64,000 nt of DNA, from the NCBI RefSeq assembly GCF_002005145.1, contig NZ_CP019698.1, positions 1,612,001-1,676,000 on the forward strand, read 5' to 3'. Origin of the DNA: Desulforamulus ferrireducens (GTDB lineage Bacteria; Bacillota; Desulfotomaculia; Desulfotomaculales; Desulfotomaculaceae). Under the pieces are notes generated by a model that saw nothing but the letters and a program-made list of their open reading frames with translations, did no database searches and was not told where the DNA came from. Positions 31,823 through 40,525 of this stretch are shown here, piece after piece. Each line of letters starts with the position of its first letter. The stretch's first letter is position 1. The translations under genes were made by a program, and so were the position numbers.

Positions 31823-31950
31823 TTTAAGAGCCTCCCTATTGTGTAGGTGGTGGCGTAACCGCCAGGGGGATTGGGCAAAAAACTGCCAAACTCTCCCTGA
31901 CGTACGTGCCACGCCCCCTCAGGAGAGCACTGCTAAAGGGGTACTATGTT
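31823..31950 (+). repeat. core segment shared with 59367-59534 (opposite strand)
   Basis: After the heptads the sequence runs from GGCCTTTTAAGAGCCTC through TAGGTGGTGGCG to CTAAAGGGG near 31940. The reverse complement of 59367-59534 runs GGCCTTTTTGAGAACCTC, GAGGTGTCGGCG, CTTTAGGGG in the same order. By eye the two are alignable with gaps over about 120-150 bp. No ORF of note is present. Confidence 0.5.
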
Positions 31951-31960
31951 AAATGAAACT

Positions 31961-31992
31961 AAGCACCACTACAACTTCTGGTGGTGCTTTTG
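31961..31992 (+). terminator. Rho-independent terminator downstream of the Ca2+-ATPase
   Basis: AAGCACCAC (31961-31969) and GTGGTGCTT (31981-31989) form a perfect 9-bp stem with an 11-nt loop, followed by TTTTG. It lies about 250 bp after the ATPase stop, beyond the repeats. Confidence 0.7.
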
Positions 31993-32000
31993 TCATGCCT

Positions 32001-32016
32001 GGACGACCGATGGCCA
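32001..32016 (+). repeat. heptad fragment left of the group II intron
   Basis: GACCGAT GGCCA (32005-32016) is in phase with the heptads that resume at 33905 once the intron is removed. Confidence 0.7.
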
Positions 32017-32089
32017 ATCGAGTAGGAGGGAGCGATTAACTCCCGTCCTCTCACACCACCGTACGTACCGTTCGGTATACGGCGGTTCA
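32017..32089 (-). ncRNA. group II intron ribozyme domains V and VI
   Basis: Minus-strand GAACCGCCGTATACC and GGTACGTACGGTGGTG (32088-32054) form the domain V hairpin, with bulge and tetraloop-like tip. ACGGGAGTTAATCGCTCCC then forms domain VI with a candidate branch-point A in the TTAATC region. The maturase stop codon overlaps the first base pairs of domain V. Confidence 0.8.
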
Positions 32090-33499
32090 TGTTGTGGAAC
32101 GAAGTTCGTTGTATCTTTCAACTAAACTTTTAAGCCCTTGTTCTTGCCAAAAGGCGAGACCGAGGGCTTTGTTTACTTGTGGCGTGTTTGATAATCTCCA
32201 GTATCCCTTACGTGACGCACTTATCAGCATTGCCCATTCTGGCGGTATCCCCAGCGCTACTAATTTCTTTCTTTTGGTCTTTGGTTTCTTCCATTGTTTT
32301 AAGTAGCACATTCGTAGTCGCCGTCTTAGCCATTCATCAAGGGATTGAAATACGCTTCTCGTATCAGCTAACCTGTAGTAGCCAATCCACCCGACTATAT
32401 AGGTGTTGATTGCCTTGATTCTTTTGTTCATTGACTGGCTTTTGCTTCGGTTGGTTAGCTCCCGTATTTTGTCCATGAATCGCTTTTTCGTCTTTGGGGC
32501 TATTCTGATTTTGGGTTCTTTGTCCCACGTAAATGAAAATCCTAGAAATTTCCTCTTCCACGGCCTGTCTACTGCACTCTTTTGCATATTGACTTTAAGT
32601 TTTAGTCTCTCTTCTACAAACTTTTTGACACTCGCCATGACTCTTTCCCCGGCTCTTCGGCTCTTTACGTAAATGTTGCAGTCATCTGCATATCTGACGA
32701 ATCTGTGCCCTCTCCTGCAGAGTTCTAAATCCAGTTCATTCAGCATGATGTTGGCTAAGAGTGGACTTAACGGTCCTCCTTGAGGGGTTCCTTCTCCGGT
32801 TGCTATGCAGCATCCGTTTACCATTACCCCGGCTTGGAGGTATCTCCGAATGAGCAGTAACACCCTTTTGTCTTGGATTCTTCTGGCCACCTTTGACATA
32901 AGTATGTCGTGGTTGACCTTGTCGAAGAATTTCTCCAAGTCCATGTCCACTACCCACCTGTATCCTTCCTTGATGTATTCTCTTGCCAGTTCTACTGCCG
33001 AATGTGCTCTTTTGTGGGGGCGAAAGCCGAAGCTAAATGGGACAAAGGTTGGTTCAAAGATGTCGTTCATTTTCTGTAGAAGGGCCTGTTGGATTAGGCG
33101 GTCTATTACCGTTGGTATTCCCAACAACCTTGTTCCTCCGTCTGGTTTCGGGATTTCGACTCGACGTACTGGTTTTGGTTGGTAGGTTCCTTTTAGGAGT
33201 TGTTCTCTAATTACGGGCCACTGGTCTTTGAGGAATGGACGAAGGGATTCTATCGTCATTCCATCTATTCCAGCTGCTCCTTTGTTAGTCTCCACCCGGT
33301 ATAGCGCATATAGCATATTGTCCCTTGCTACCACCCGTTCCATCAGGTTGTTACAACTTTCTTCGCGGGTCGTTTCTTTGGTTCGTGCCGGTGATAAACT
33401 CGGCCCTCCTCCAGTCCCCTGCGTATTCACCGCTTCCTCCTGAAGGTAGTTCCCTTTTGGGATTTTCTGCTGTCTTTGCTTACCTCTCGAACTCCCCAT
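32087..33499 (-). CDS. ltrA: group II intron reverse transcriptase/maturase
   Basis: Splicing and retrohoming protein of the host intron. The 470-residue product has RT blocks with NKGAAGIDGMT (~residue 71), RRVEIPKPDGGTRLLGIPTV, GFRPHKRAHSAV, the catalytic FVRYADDCNIYV (YADD), TPQGGPLSPLLANIMLNELD, and the maturase domain X (RKFLGFSFT to WRLSNTPQVNKALG). No C-terminal HNH endonuclease follows. All catalytic residues look intact, so the element may be active. The start ATG 33499 is preceded by GAGGGAAG. Confidence 0.95.
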   Translation of the reverse strand: MGSSRGKQRQQKIPKGNYLQEEAVNTQGTGGGPSLSPARTKETTREESCNNLMERVVARDNMLYALYRVETNKGAAGIDGMTIESLRPFLKDQWPVIREQLLKGTYQPKPVRRVEIPKPDGGTRLLGIPTVIDRLIQQALLQKMNDIFEPTFVPFSFGFRPHKRAHSAVELAREYIKEGYRWVVDMDLEKFFDKVNHDILMSKVARRIQDKRVLLLIRRYLQAGVMVNGCCIATGEGTPQGGPLSPLLANIMLNELDLELCRRGHRFVRYADDCNIYVKSRRAGERVMASVKKFVEERLKLKVNMQKSAVDRPWKRKFLGFSFTWDKEPKIRIAPKTKKRFMDKIRELTNRSKSQSMNKRIKAINTYIVGWIGYYRLADTRSVFQSLDEWLRRRLRMCYLKQWKKPKTKRKKLVALGIPPEWAMLISASRKGYWRLSNTPQVNKALGLAFWQEQGLKSLVERYNELRSTT

Positions 33500-33904
33500 G
33501 AACTTCCCTCACAATCATGTTCAGCCCTTCCCTGCTCAGACGTCTCTTTGCAGGTACTATGGCCTCTGCTGACTCCTGCCGGTTCAGTCATACATCTCTG
33601 CATGGGTTACCAATTTAATTGGCGTTTCCGGCAGGCCTCCCCGGGTAAGAACGTTATCTTTCCCTCCATCTACCCGCTCCATTTACTCTCGACAGCCTTT
33701 GGTAGCATGGACTTTATCTTGCTTTGCAGATTCATCCAACTGTCGCTAGCCTCACCTGGAGTTCGTGGTCCTCGGGCCAGAGGTTTGCCGCCGACTTCCT
33801 TCAGATTCTACCTCGCGATAGACACCCTTGTCTTAAGCTATAGCTACTGCTACCTTCGCCATTCGGGACTTTCACCCTATAGATAACGCCCATGCCAGGC
33901 GCAC

Positions 33905-33940
33905 AAAGCCAAAGGCCAAAGGCCAAAGGCCAATGGCCAT
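33905..33940 (+). repeat. GGCCNNN heptad array, locus A right of the intron
   Basis: Units with variable triplets AAA, AAA, AAA, AAT, ATC follow the intron 5' edge in perfect 7-bp steps, ending at GGCCATC just before the A run of the chemoreceptor terminator. Confidence 0.8.
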
Positions 33941-33941
33941 C

Positions 33942-33984
33942 AAAAAGGGAAGCGCCGCCTAATCTTATTTATGCGACACTTCCC
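33942..33984 (-). terminator. chemoreceptor terminator of the GTGTCGCA hairpin family
   Basis: On the minus strand GGGAAGTGTCGC (33984-33973) pairs with GCGGCGCTTCCC (33958-33947), with G-U pairs, followed by TTTTT and then GGCC heptads. Same layout as 7465, 24786 and 59623. Confidence 0.85.
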
Positions 33985-34013
33985 CTTATATCCTTTGGAC
34001 CTATGGCAAATAC

Positions 34014-35810
34014 CTATATCTTAAACCTGGCTGAGGTATTATTAAGCTCCTCGGCCATTTGGGCCAGGGCTTCACTGGAGGCGGACAGCTCTTCCATCAT
34101 GGCAGCCTGCTCCTGGGCAGTACCGGCCACTGTTTGTACCCCGGCAGAAATCTGCTGACTTGAAGCAGCTACGTCCTGAATTTGGGTAGTTACTTCCTGA
34201 ATGGCAGCTAATATCTGTTGGAAAGAAATGGCTACCTCTTGAACCACTTGGGTACCCTTATCTACCTCTTGCACACCCTCGGACATGGTGGTTACTGCCC
34301 TGGCTGTTTCTTCCTGAATGGTGAAGATTAAATCCTTAATCCTCTTAGCTGCTGTACCACTTTGTTCTGCCAGTTTGCGCACTTCCTCTGCTACCACGGC
34401 AAAACCACGACCCTGCTCACCGGCCCGCGCCGCCTCAATGGCAGCATTAAGAGCCAGTAGATTGGTTTGTTCGGCAATTTGGGTGATCATTTCCACAATC
34501 TGACTAATTTGACCTGAGGCCTGATTTAATTCATTAATAACCTGAGACACCCGCTCAGTGGAATCTTTAATTGTTGCCATTTGTCCTTCCACTTGTTCCA
34601 AACCTTGGCGACCGGCTTCTGCTGCATGACTGGCGGACTGGGAGGAAGCAGAAACCTGATTGGTGTTTTCTGACACCCGTTCCACCGTTGCGGCCAGTTC
34701 CATTAAGGTGCTGGATGCTTCAGTGGCTGCAGTAGAAGATTGCTGGGAGGTGGAAGTAAGTTCTTCACTGGCTGCAGATACCGATTCTGCCTTTTCTTTA
34801 ATATGTAATACCAAGTCCTTGAGGGAAATGGTCATTTGATTAAAGGCCATGGCCAGGGTTCCCACTTCATCACGGTTATGGATAACAACCTCCTCTGAGG
34901 TCAAATCACCGGCGGCAATTTTGGCGACGGCCTGCTCTAACTTACTAATGGGCTTGGCGATGAGGTTTGAAACATAAATAGCCACAGCCAGTCCAGCTGC
35001 TAAGCCTATTAAAATAATAACAGATATGATAGTAATTAGTTGATTAACTTGTCTTTGTATAGTAACCTGCTCAGACTTTACCAGTTCATTGACATATTCA
35101 ATGAGTTTACGTCCAGTATCGATGGTACCGTTGACTGTTCCTTTATCCGCCAGTGTTTGTTGTTGTATTTGTTTAAGAATCATTATTTCCTGCTGCTCTG
35201 CATTAACAGAGGGATCGAAATTGGCTAAGCGACGTAGATTAATCATATTGTTGGCATAATACTTGTAACTAGCGTAACTTTGAGCAAATTCATCATAGAT
35301 TTTTTTACCCTGTTCGGTTTGTAAAATGGTCCTTATCTTATCCATAACATCATTGGCTTCGTCAATTTCTGCGGTGTGTTTGTCTAAATAAGAATTGTCA
35401 CCAGTGATTAAATAATTGCGTAGATTTAGTGCGGATTTTTCGATGAGGATAAGGGAGTTGTTGGTTTGGTTTATTACTGCTAACCTCTGATCAACTAAAT
35501 TGTCATAGTTGTCCCGAATTTGGTTCATTTCATAATAGGAGAATATACCAATGAATAGAAGTAAGCCTATTAAGATACCAAAACCGGTCATTAATTTTCT
35601 TTTTATGGGATATTTGTTCATGGAGATGCTGTTATTAAAAAACTTGCATTCTCGGCAAAAGGGGATTTTCTGAGCCACTGTCCCCTGGACTTCTCCTCGA
35701 CAAAGAGTTTGGGGAACTTTCCAACAATTGGTCCCCTGTTGAGTGGTATAGGCTGGACAATTTTTTTGTCTTTCTTCAGGACAATTTAGATATTCCCAAC
35801 AGTTGTTCAT
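34014..35810 (-). CDS. methyl-accepting chemotaxis protein with Cys-rich N-terminal domain
   Basis: A 598-residue receptor. Residues 1-60 form a cytoplasmic Cys-rich module (Cys4, 10, 18, 29, 37, 52, 55) with CWEYLNC and CWKV, the 'two-CW' pattern. TM1 is about 75-93, a helical sensor of about 165 residues follows, TM2 is about 258-280, then HAMP ([19 protein letters not shown]) and the signalling domain with tip [23 protein letters not shown]. Because the N-terminus precedes TM1, the cysteines face the cytoplasm and could bind a metal or Fe-S centre; this is inference. AGGGAGG precedes ATG 35810. No che genes are nearby. Confidence 0.92.
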   Translation of the reverse strand: MNNCWEYLNCPEERQKNCPAYTTQQGTNCWKVPQTLCRGEVQGTVAQKIPFCRECKFFNNSISMNKYPIKRKLMTGFGILIGLLLFIGIFSYYEMNQIRDNYDNLVDQRLAVINQTNNSLILIEKSALNLRNYLITGDNSYLDKHTAEIDEANDVMDKIRTILQTEQGKKIYDEFAQSYASYKYYANNMINLRRLANFDPSVNAEQQEIMILKQIQQQTLADKGTVNGTIDTGRKLIEYVNELVKSEQVTIQRQVNQLITIISVIILIGLAAGLAVAIYVSNLIAKPISKLEQAVAKIAAGDLTSEEVVIHNRDEVGTLAMAFNQMTISLKDLVLHIKEKAESVSAASEELTSTSQQSSTAATEASSTLMELAATVERVSENTNQVSASSQSASHAAEAGRQGLEQVEGQMATIKDSTERVSQVINELNQASGQISQIVEMITQIAEQTNLLALNAAIEAARAGEQGRGFAVVAEEVRKLAEQSGTAAKRIKDLIFTIQEETARAVTTMSEGVQEVDKGTQVVQEVAISFQQILAAIQEVTTQIQDVAASSQQISAGVQTVAGTAQEQAAMMEELSASSEALAQMAEELNNTSARFKI

Positions 35811-36058
35811 GATTACCTCCCTGTGAAAGAATTAGCCAAAATGCTACAAAATTCTGCACCTTTCATTCATTTTAGCAAACCTGTTTATACCAGTCTAGAA
35901 CAATTTATCACAAGTGTAGACAAAATTCTACTATAAGAATAAATATACAATGTACAAGTTTTAGATCTAAAGGAAATTTATACCGCAAGTAGAAATCTAT
36001 CCAGGGCAGGATATACTACTAACAGAAAAATGGATTAAACTTCAAGGGGGTTACCCGA
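35811..36058. promoter_or_regulatory. divergent intergenic region, chemoreceptor / dapF
   Basis: AT-rich 248 bp between divergent genes. On the minus strand TTGTGA-18 bp-TATAAA is a possible promoter for the chemoreceptor. For dapF only weak matches were found (for example TAGACA 35917-35922 with TAAATA 35940-35945). No riboswitch or terminator fold was recognised. Confidence 0.35.
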
Positions 36059-36904
36059 TTGCTGTTCACTAAGGTACATGGCTTGGGAAACGATTTTATC
36101 TTAGTAAATGCTTGTCTGGGAGAAAGATTTCCAGATGATTATGCCACACTGGCCAAGGAAATGTGCCATCGGCATTTTGGAATTGGAGCCGATGGTTTGG
36201 TGTTGCTGCTGGATTCAGGTGTAGCCGATGTGAGGATGAGGATCATTAATTCCGATGGTAGCGAGGCGGAAATGTGCGGCAATGCCATTCGTTGTGTGGC
36301 CAAATATCTATATGAACACAATATTGTCAGGAAAGAAGAAATAAAGATTGAAACCTTGGCCGGTGTTATCGTGCCACAGGTAATACAAAAGAATGGTGTT
36401 GTGGAAGCCATTAAAGTAGACATGGGTGAACCTAGACTGGAGCGAGAACAGATACCCATGCTAGGCGCAGCCGGCCGGGTGATCAATGAACCGCTGGAGC
36501 TTGACGGGCAAAGGTTCTATATTACGGCAGTGTCCATGGGTAATCCCCACTGCGTCATTTTTGTGGAAGATTTGAATGCCGTACCCCTACAACTTATAGG
36601 CCCCCGTATGGAACAGCATCCGGCCTTTCCGAAAAAAACCAATGTGGAGTTTGTGCAGGTTATAAATCCGCAGGAAGTTCGTATGCTTGTTTGGGAGAGG
36701 GGAGCCGGGCCTACCATGGCCTGTGGTACCGGAGCCTGCGCTGTGGCAGTGGCCGGGGTATTGAACGGCTTAACGGAGAAGAAGGTGACCGTGCACCTGC
36801 CAGGGGGCTCATTAGAGATAGAGTGGGCAGAGGATGGCAAGCTATATATGACCGGGCCTGCCGTGGAAGTATTTCACGGTGAATATACAGTATACAAATC
36901 TTAA
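36059..36904 (+). CDS. dapF: diaminopimelate epimerase DapF
   Basis: Interconverts LL- and meso-diaminopimelate for lysine and peptidoglycan. The 281-residue product has both catalytic cysteines: Cys73 in MCGNAIRC and the second in [11 protein letters not shown] near residue 222. [11 protein letters not shown] at the N-terminus and [10 protein letters not shown] near 42 are also typical. It starts at TTG 36059 behind AAGGGGG. dapL follows 65 bp downstream, so the two last DAP steps are linked. Confidence 0.96.
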   Translation: MLFTKVHGLGNDFILVNACLGERFPDDYATLAKEMCHRHFGIGADGLVLLLDSGVADVRMRIINSDGSEAEMCGNAIRCVAKYLYEHNIVRKEEIKIETLAGVIVPQVIQKNGVVEAIKVDMGEPRLEREQIPMLGAAGRVINEPLELDGQRFYITAVSMGNPHCVIFVEDLNAVPLQLIGPRMEQHPAFPKKTNVEFVQVINPQEVRMLVWERGAGPTMACGTGACAVAVAGVLNGLTEKKVTVHLPGGSLEIEWAEDGKLYMTGPAVEVFHGEYTVYKS

Positions 36905-36969
36905 GATGGTTGAAATATTACTATTTTAGTTGTTATACTTTGCACGAGTCCGCAAGAGGAGGGGTATTT

Positions 36970-38148
36970 ATGCATTTTGCAGAGGCCAATCGTATAAAAA
37001 ATCTACCGCCGTACCTGTTTGCACGCATTGAACAGGTAATCGCCCAGAAGAAGGAAGAGGGTGTGGATGTCATCAGTTTGGGTATTGGTGACCCAGATAT
37101 GCCGACACCCGAACATATTATCAAGGAAGCACAAAAACAGGTGGCTGTACCAGAAAACCACCAGTATCCTTCCTCCGTAGGTATGCTCTCCTACCGTCAG
37201 GCAGTGGCAGACTTTTATGCAAAGCGGTTTGGTGTTACCTTGGATGCCAAGACAGAAGTGGTTTCTCTGATTGGTTCTAAGGAAGGAATTGCTCATATAT
37301 CATGGTGTTATCTCAATCCAGGGGATCTTGTTCTGGTGCCGGATCCGGGTTATCCGGTGTACAGTGGGGGCGCTATTTTAGCAGGAGCGGAACCCTATTA
37401 TATGCCCCTGACTGCTGCTAACAAATTTCTGCCGGATTTAGCAGCCATACCGGAGGACGTGGCAAAAAAGGCCAAAATGATGTTTATCAATTACCCCAAC
37501 AATCCCACCGGAGCAGTGGCTGATGAGAAATTTTATCAAGATGTCATAGAATTTGCCAAGAAGTATGAAATTCTAGTTTGTCATGATAACGCTTATTCTG
37601 AAGTGGCCTTCGATGGCTATCGGCCGCTTTCCTTCCTGCAAATTCCCGGTGCCAAGGAAGTGGGTATAGAATTTAGTTCCGTTTCCAAAGCCTATAACAT
37701 GACAGGCTGGCGCATTGGTTGGGCAGCCGGCCATCCGGAAGTTATTGAGGCTTTAGGACGGTTTAAAACCAACATAGATTCCGGCCAGTTCCAGGCTGTG
37801 CAATATGCCGCCAGCGTTGGTTTAACCGGTCCCCAGGATATTGTTGCCGCTAACAATGAAATATACAGGGAGCGGCGGGACCTTGTGGTGGATGGTCTCA
37901 ACGCCATGGGTTGGCAATTGGAGAAACCCAAGGCTACCTTCTATATTTGGGCACCGGTACCCAAAGGTTTTACCTCTGCTTCCTTTGCGGAATATGTTAT
38001 CGAAAAAGCCGGCGTAGTAATTACCCCGGGTAATGGCTATGGTGAGCAGGGTGAGGGATATTTTCGCATTTCCATCACCATTCCTAAGGAGCGCATAGCG
38101 GAAGCCTTAGAACGGATGAAAAAATATATCGGTAAAGTGGAGTTTTAG
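36970..38148 (+). CDS. dapL: LL-diaminopimelate aminotransferase DapL
   Basis: Converts tetrahydrodipicolinate directly to LL-DAP, bypassing the succinylase and acetylase branches. The 392-residue PLP fold-type I enzyme begins [21 protein letters not shown], shows [22 protein letters not shown] near 174-182, and the PLP lysine Lys240 in [19 protein letters not shown] 36970 follows AGAGGAGGGG; the reading frame is open 60 bp upstream but without family match. Direct adjacency to dapF supports DapL over other aminotransferases. Confidence 0.9.
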   Translation: MHFAEANRIKNLPPYLFARIEQVIAQKKEEGVDVISLGIGDPDMPTPEHIIKEAQKQVAVPENHQYPSSVGMLSYRQAVADFYAKRFGVTLDAKTEVVSLIGSKEGIAHISWCYLNPGDLVLVPDPGYPVYSGGAILAGAEPYYMPLTAANKFLPDLAAIPEDVAKKAKMMFINYPNNPTGAVADEKFYQDVIEFAKKYEILVCHDNAYSEVAFDGYRPLSFLQIPGAKEVGIEFSSVSKAYNMTGWRIGWAAGHPEVIEALGRFKTNIDSGQFQAVQYAASVGLTGPQDIVAANNEIYRERRDLVVDGLNAMGWQLEKPKATFYIWAPVPKGFTSASFAEYVIEKAGVVITPGNGYGEQGEGYFRISITIPKERIAEALERMKKYIGKVEF

Positions 38149-38220
38149 GGCCTTTGGACCAGGGGCCGTTAACCATTGACTAATCAAGAAAAGTCATGGG
38201 CTAATGGCCAATGGTTGTTT
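38149..38220 (+). repeat. degenerate GGCCNNN heptad array after dapL
   Basis: GGCCTTT, GGACCAG, (one extra G), GGCCGTT, AACCATT, GACTAAT, CAAGAAA, AGTCATG, GGCTAAT, GGCCAAT, GGTTGTT. The 7-bp phase holds over about 70 bp although several cores are decayed. It begins directly after the stop codon. Confidence 0.65.
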
Positions 38221-38252
38221 TATACCTTTCAGGCTTACGCCTGCATCCTAAA

Positions 38253-38277
38253 GGACTTGGCGCAAGCCAAGTTTTTC
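38253..38277 (+). terminator. tetraloop terminator before the aminotransferase gene
   Basis: ACTTGGC (38255-38261), loop GCAA, GCCAAGT (38266-38272), then TTTTTCT. Perfect stem with a GNRA loop. It ends the dapF-dapL unit. Confidence 0.85.
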
Positions 38278-38318
38278 TAAATAAATCTATTAAATCTTTA
38301 ACAACAGGAGAGAAGAAC

Positions 38319-39512
38319 ATGAAATTAGCAGACCGGGCTACCGGCATCAGCCCTTCCCCAACTCTTGCCATCGATGCCAAAGCCAAACAAATGAAAGCTT
38401 CTGGTATTAAGGTAATTAGCTTTGGCGTAGGTGAACCGGATTTTGACACGCCGGATCATATTAAAGAGGCTGCTATTGTTGCCATTAAAGAAGGTGATAC
38501 TCGGTATACACCTGCCGGAGGAACCTTAAAGCTAAAACAAGCAATTGTTGATAAACTCCGTCGGGAAAATGGACTGGAATACCAGACCAATCAAATTGTG
38601 GTCTCGGTGGGAGCAAAGCATTCCTTATATAACGCCTTCCAAGTATTGTGTCAACCTGGGGATGAAGTGATTTTACCGGCACCCTACTGGGTAAGCTATC
38701 TGGAACAAATAAAACTGGCCGGTGCCGAGGCTGTGATAGTACAAACCCGCCAAGAAAATGGCTTCAAACTTACTGCTGATGAATTAAAAGCAGCCATCAC
38801 CCCTAAATCCCGTGTATTCTTATTAAATAGTCCTAGTAATCCCACCGGCGGGGTTTATAGCAGAGAAGAATTAGCAGCTCTGGGTGAGGTGCTGCTACAG
38901 CACAATATCGCCATTATTTCCGACGAAATTTATGAAAAACTTCTTTACGATGGTCTAGAGCATGTTAGTATCGCTTCCATCAGTCCGGAGCTAAAGGAAA
39001 ATACTGTGGTGATCAATGGTGTATCCAAGGCCTATGCCATGACCGGCTGGCGCATTGGCTATGCCGCCGCTCCGGCTCACGTAGCCAAAGCTATGGCGGA
39101 TTTACAATCTCATTCCACTTCCAACCCCACTTCAATTGCTCAGGCTGCCAGTGTTGTGGCCCTGAACGGCACGCAGGAACCGGTCAAGAGCATGGTGGTG
39201 GAATTTGAGAAGCGCCGTAATTATATGCTGGAACGGCTTAACGCAATTCCTGGGATTACCTGCCCCAAACCCGGTGGCGCATTTTACCTTTATCCTAATG
39301 TAACAGCCTATTTTGGTAAGAGCTATCAAGGTAAGTCTGTCAATAATGCCACCGATTTGGCTAATTTGCTGTTGGAAGTTGCCGAAGTTGCTGTGGTGCC
39401 TGGGATTGCCTTTGGTGGAGATGATTTTATCCGCCTTTCCTATGCCACCTCCATGGAAAATATTAAAGAGGGTCTGGATCGGATCGAGAAACTTCTTGGT
39501 GAGCTTAAATAG
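38319..39512 (+). CDS. pyridoxal-phosphate aminotransferase, aspartate aminotransferase Ib type
   Basis: Transfers amino groups, most likely aspartate/2-oxoglutarate, by resemblance to the bacterial class Ib enzymes. The 397-residue protein has TPAGGTLKLKQAI, NSPSNPTGGVY near 170-180, SDEIYEKLLYDG, and the PLP lysine Lys237 in NGVSKAYAMTGWRIGY, plus a C-terminal Arg in FIRLSYATS for the substrate carboxylate. ATG 38319 has ACAGGAG upstream; the open frame begins at 38211 but crosses the terminator. Exact substrate range is uncertain. Confidence 0.88.
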   Translation: MKLADRATGISPSPTLAIDAKAKQMKASGIKVISFGVGEPDFDTPDHIKEAAIVAIKEGDTRYTPAGGTLKLKQAIVDKLRRENGLEYQTNQIVVSVGAKHSLYNAFQVLCQPGDEVILPAPYWVSYLEQIKLAGAEAVIVQTRQENGFKLTADELKAAITPKSRVFLLNSPSNPTGGVYSREELAALGEVLLQHNIAIISDEIYEKLLYDGLEHVSIASISPELKENTVVINGVSKAYAMTGWRIGYAAAPAHVAKAMADLQSHSTSNPTSIAQAASVVALNGTQEPVKSMVVEFEKRRNYMLERLNAIPGITCPKPGGAFYLYPNVTAYFGKSYQGKSVNNATDLANLLLEVAEVAVVPGIAFGGDDFIRLSYATSMENIKEGLDRIEKLLGELK

Positions 39513-39533
39513 AAACTGGAGTAAATTAAAAAT

Positions 39534-39578
39534 GACCTGGGCAAATTATATTTAAACCTTGCCCGGGTCTTATTTTTT
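39534..39578 (+). terminator. Rho-independent terminator after the aminotransferase gene
   Basis: GACCTGGGCAA (39534-39544) pairs with TTGCCCGGGTC (39559-39569), one mismatch-like G-U, then TTATTTTTT. Confidence 0.85.
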
Positions 39579-39611
39579 GCCCGAGGAGATTGTGAAACGG
39601 GGGAATCAACT

Positions 39612-40325
39612 TTGATTACTGAGCAACAGACCCAGGATTTTAAACAACGCCTGCTGGAAATGCGAGCCGATACATTAAATTTTATCCAAACCCTGAACAA
39701 CGATGACAGAGGAGGAGGTCTGGGCCTTTCCCTGGACGAATCCATTGAGGAACTTGCCAGCTACGATAACCACCCGGCAGATGTTGGTACAGAGGTTTTT
39801 GAACGCAGTAAAGATCTGGCCTTAAAAGGGGATGCCATGTTGACAGTGCGGGCCATTGACGATGCCTTGACCAAGCTGGCCAACGGGCAATATGGCCTCT
39901 GCGAGGTGTGTGGTAAAGAAATCCCCTTAGAAAGACTGGAGGCGGTACCCTACACCACCCAGTGTGTGGATTGTAAAGCAAAGGATGAAAATCTACCCCA
40001 ATCCTATGAGCGTACGGCAGAAGAAGATGTGCTGGAAAAGCCCTTTGCCCGTTCTTGGCAGGATGATGCAGACTATAACGGCTTTGATGGGGAGGATGCC
40101 TGGGAAACCGTGGCCCGTTGGAATGAACACGCCGACCGGTCTCAGGCTGGTTCCTATTACGGTGATGAGGAAATGATTAATGAAGAACATTTGGACACCT
40201 TTACCGACCCGGACAGTGTACCCTATGAAATTGGAGCAGACGGAATCATCTACGAATCCTTCCGAGGATTGGATGATGAAGGTTTGTCTTATGATAGAAT
40301 AGATATAGACAAAACTAACAAATAG
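39612..40325 (+). CDS. TraR/DksA zinc-finger protein, YteA family
   Basis: A 237-residue protein with an N-terminal coiled region (EQQTQDFKQRLLEMRADTLNFIQTL), a DksA-like core, and a C4 zinc finger CEVCGKEIPLERLEAVPYTTQC-x2-C near residues 97-122. The tail is acidic, with repeated Asp/Glu and Tyr. This matches the YteA proteins of spore formers rather than true DksA, which would be about 150 residues. Role likely in sporulation-related regulation, but unproven. Start TTG 39612 follows a GGGGGA site. Confidence 0.85.
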   Translation: MITEQQTQDFKQRLLEMRADTLNFIQTLNNDDRGGGLGLSLDESIEELASYDNHPADVGTEVFERSKDLALKGDAMLTVRAIDDALTKLANGQYGLCEVCGKEIPLERLEAVPYTTQCVDCKAKDENLPQSYERTAEEDVLEKPFARSWQDDADYNGFDGEDAWETVARWNEHADRSQAGSYYGDEEMINEEHLDTFTDPDSVPYEIGADGIIYESFRGLDDEGLSYDRIDIDKTNK

Positions 40326-40371
40326 ATTTTAGCAGTTTCCAAAATTTTAACTAAAAACCTTCTAATATCGA

Positions 40372-40428
40372 GCCAGTTCGGGCATAACTATGAAATATAC
40401 CAAGTTATGCTGCGGAGTGGCCCTTTTG
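40372..40428 (+). terminator. probable terminator before yicC
   Basis: GCATAACT (40382-40389) and AGTTATGC (40403-40410) form a perfect inner stem. GCCA (40372-40375) and TGGC (40418-40421) extend it with an internal loop; CCTTTTGCTTT follows. Confidence 0.5.
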
Positions 40429-40525
40429 CTTTAATTATCTAGTTTTTTGGCCAAATTTAAAGGATTTTCAATTTTAAGGTAGAAACCTATGTAGAAAATA
40501 TATTAAAAAACTAGGTGGTGACATT

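Larger units (their letters stand above)
32017..33904 (-). mobile_element. group II intron with maturase ORF, no endonuclease domain
   Basis: The intron reads on the minus strand. Its 5' end is GTGCGCCTGGCATGGGCG at 33904 and down, followed by the typical TATAGGGTGAAAGTCCCG domain I stretch. Its 3' end is domains V and VI, finishing in CTACTCGAT at 32017. Total 1888 bp, carrying one reverse transcriptase ORF. The boundaries are supported independently: joining 32016 to 33905 restores an uninterrupted 7-bp repeat phase. Size, lack of an HNH domain and location just beyond a terminator are like bacterial class C (possibly D) introns; the class is inferred. Confidence 0.9.

Noticed and set aside
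31710-32016. CRISPR-like regular spacing of repeats
   Set aside because: The period is only 7 bp, with no 24-40 bp repeats, no unique spacers and no cas genes in the window.
33500-33904. Plus-strand ORFs over the 5' part of the intron (for example 33476-33886)
   Set aside because: These are antisense to conserved group II intron RNA domains I-III and give no protein family.
40326-40525. Riboswitch candidate upstream of yicC
   Set aside because: The only clear structure is a stem followed by CCTTTTGCTTT, better read as the terminator of the preceding gene.
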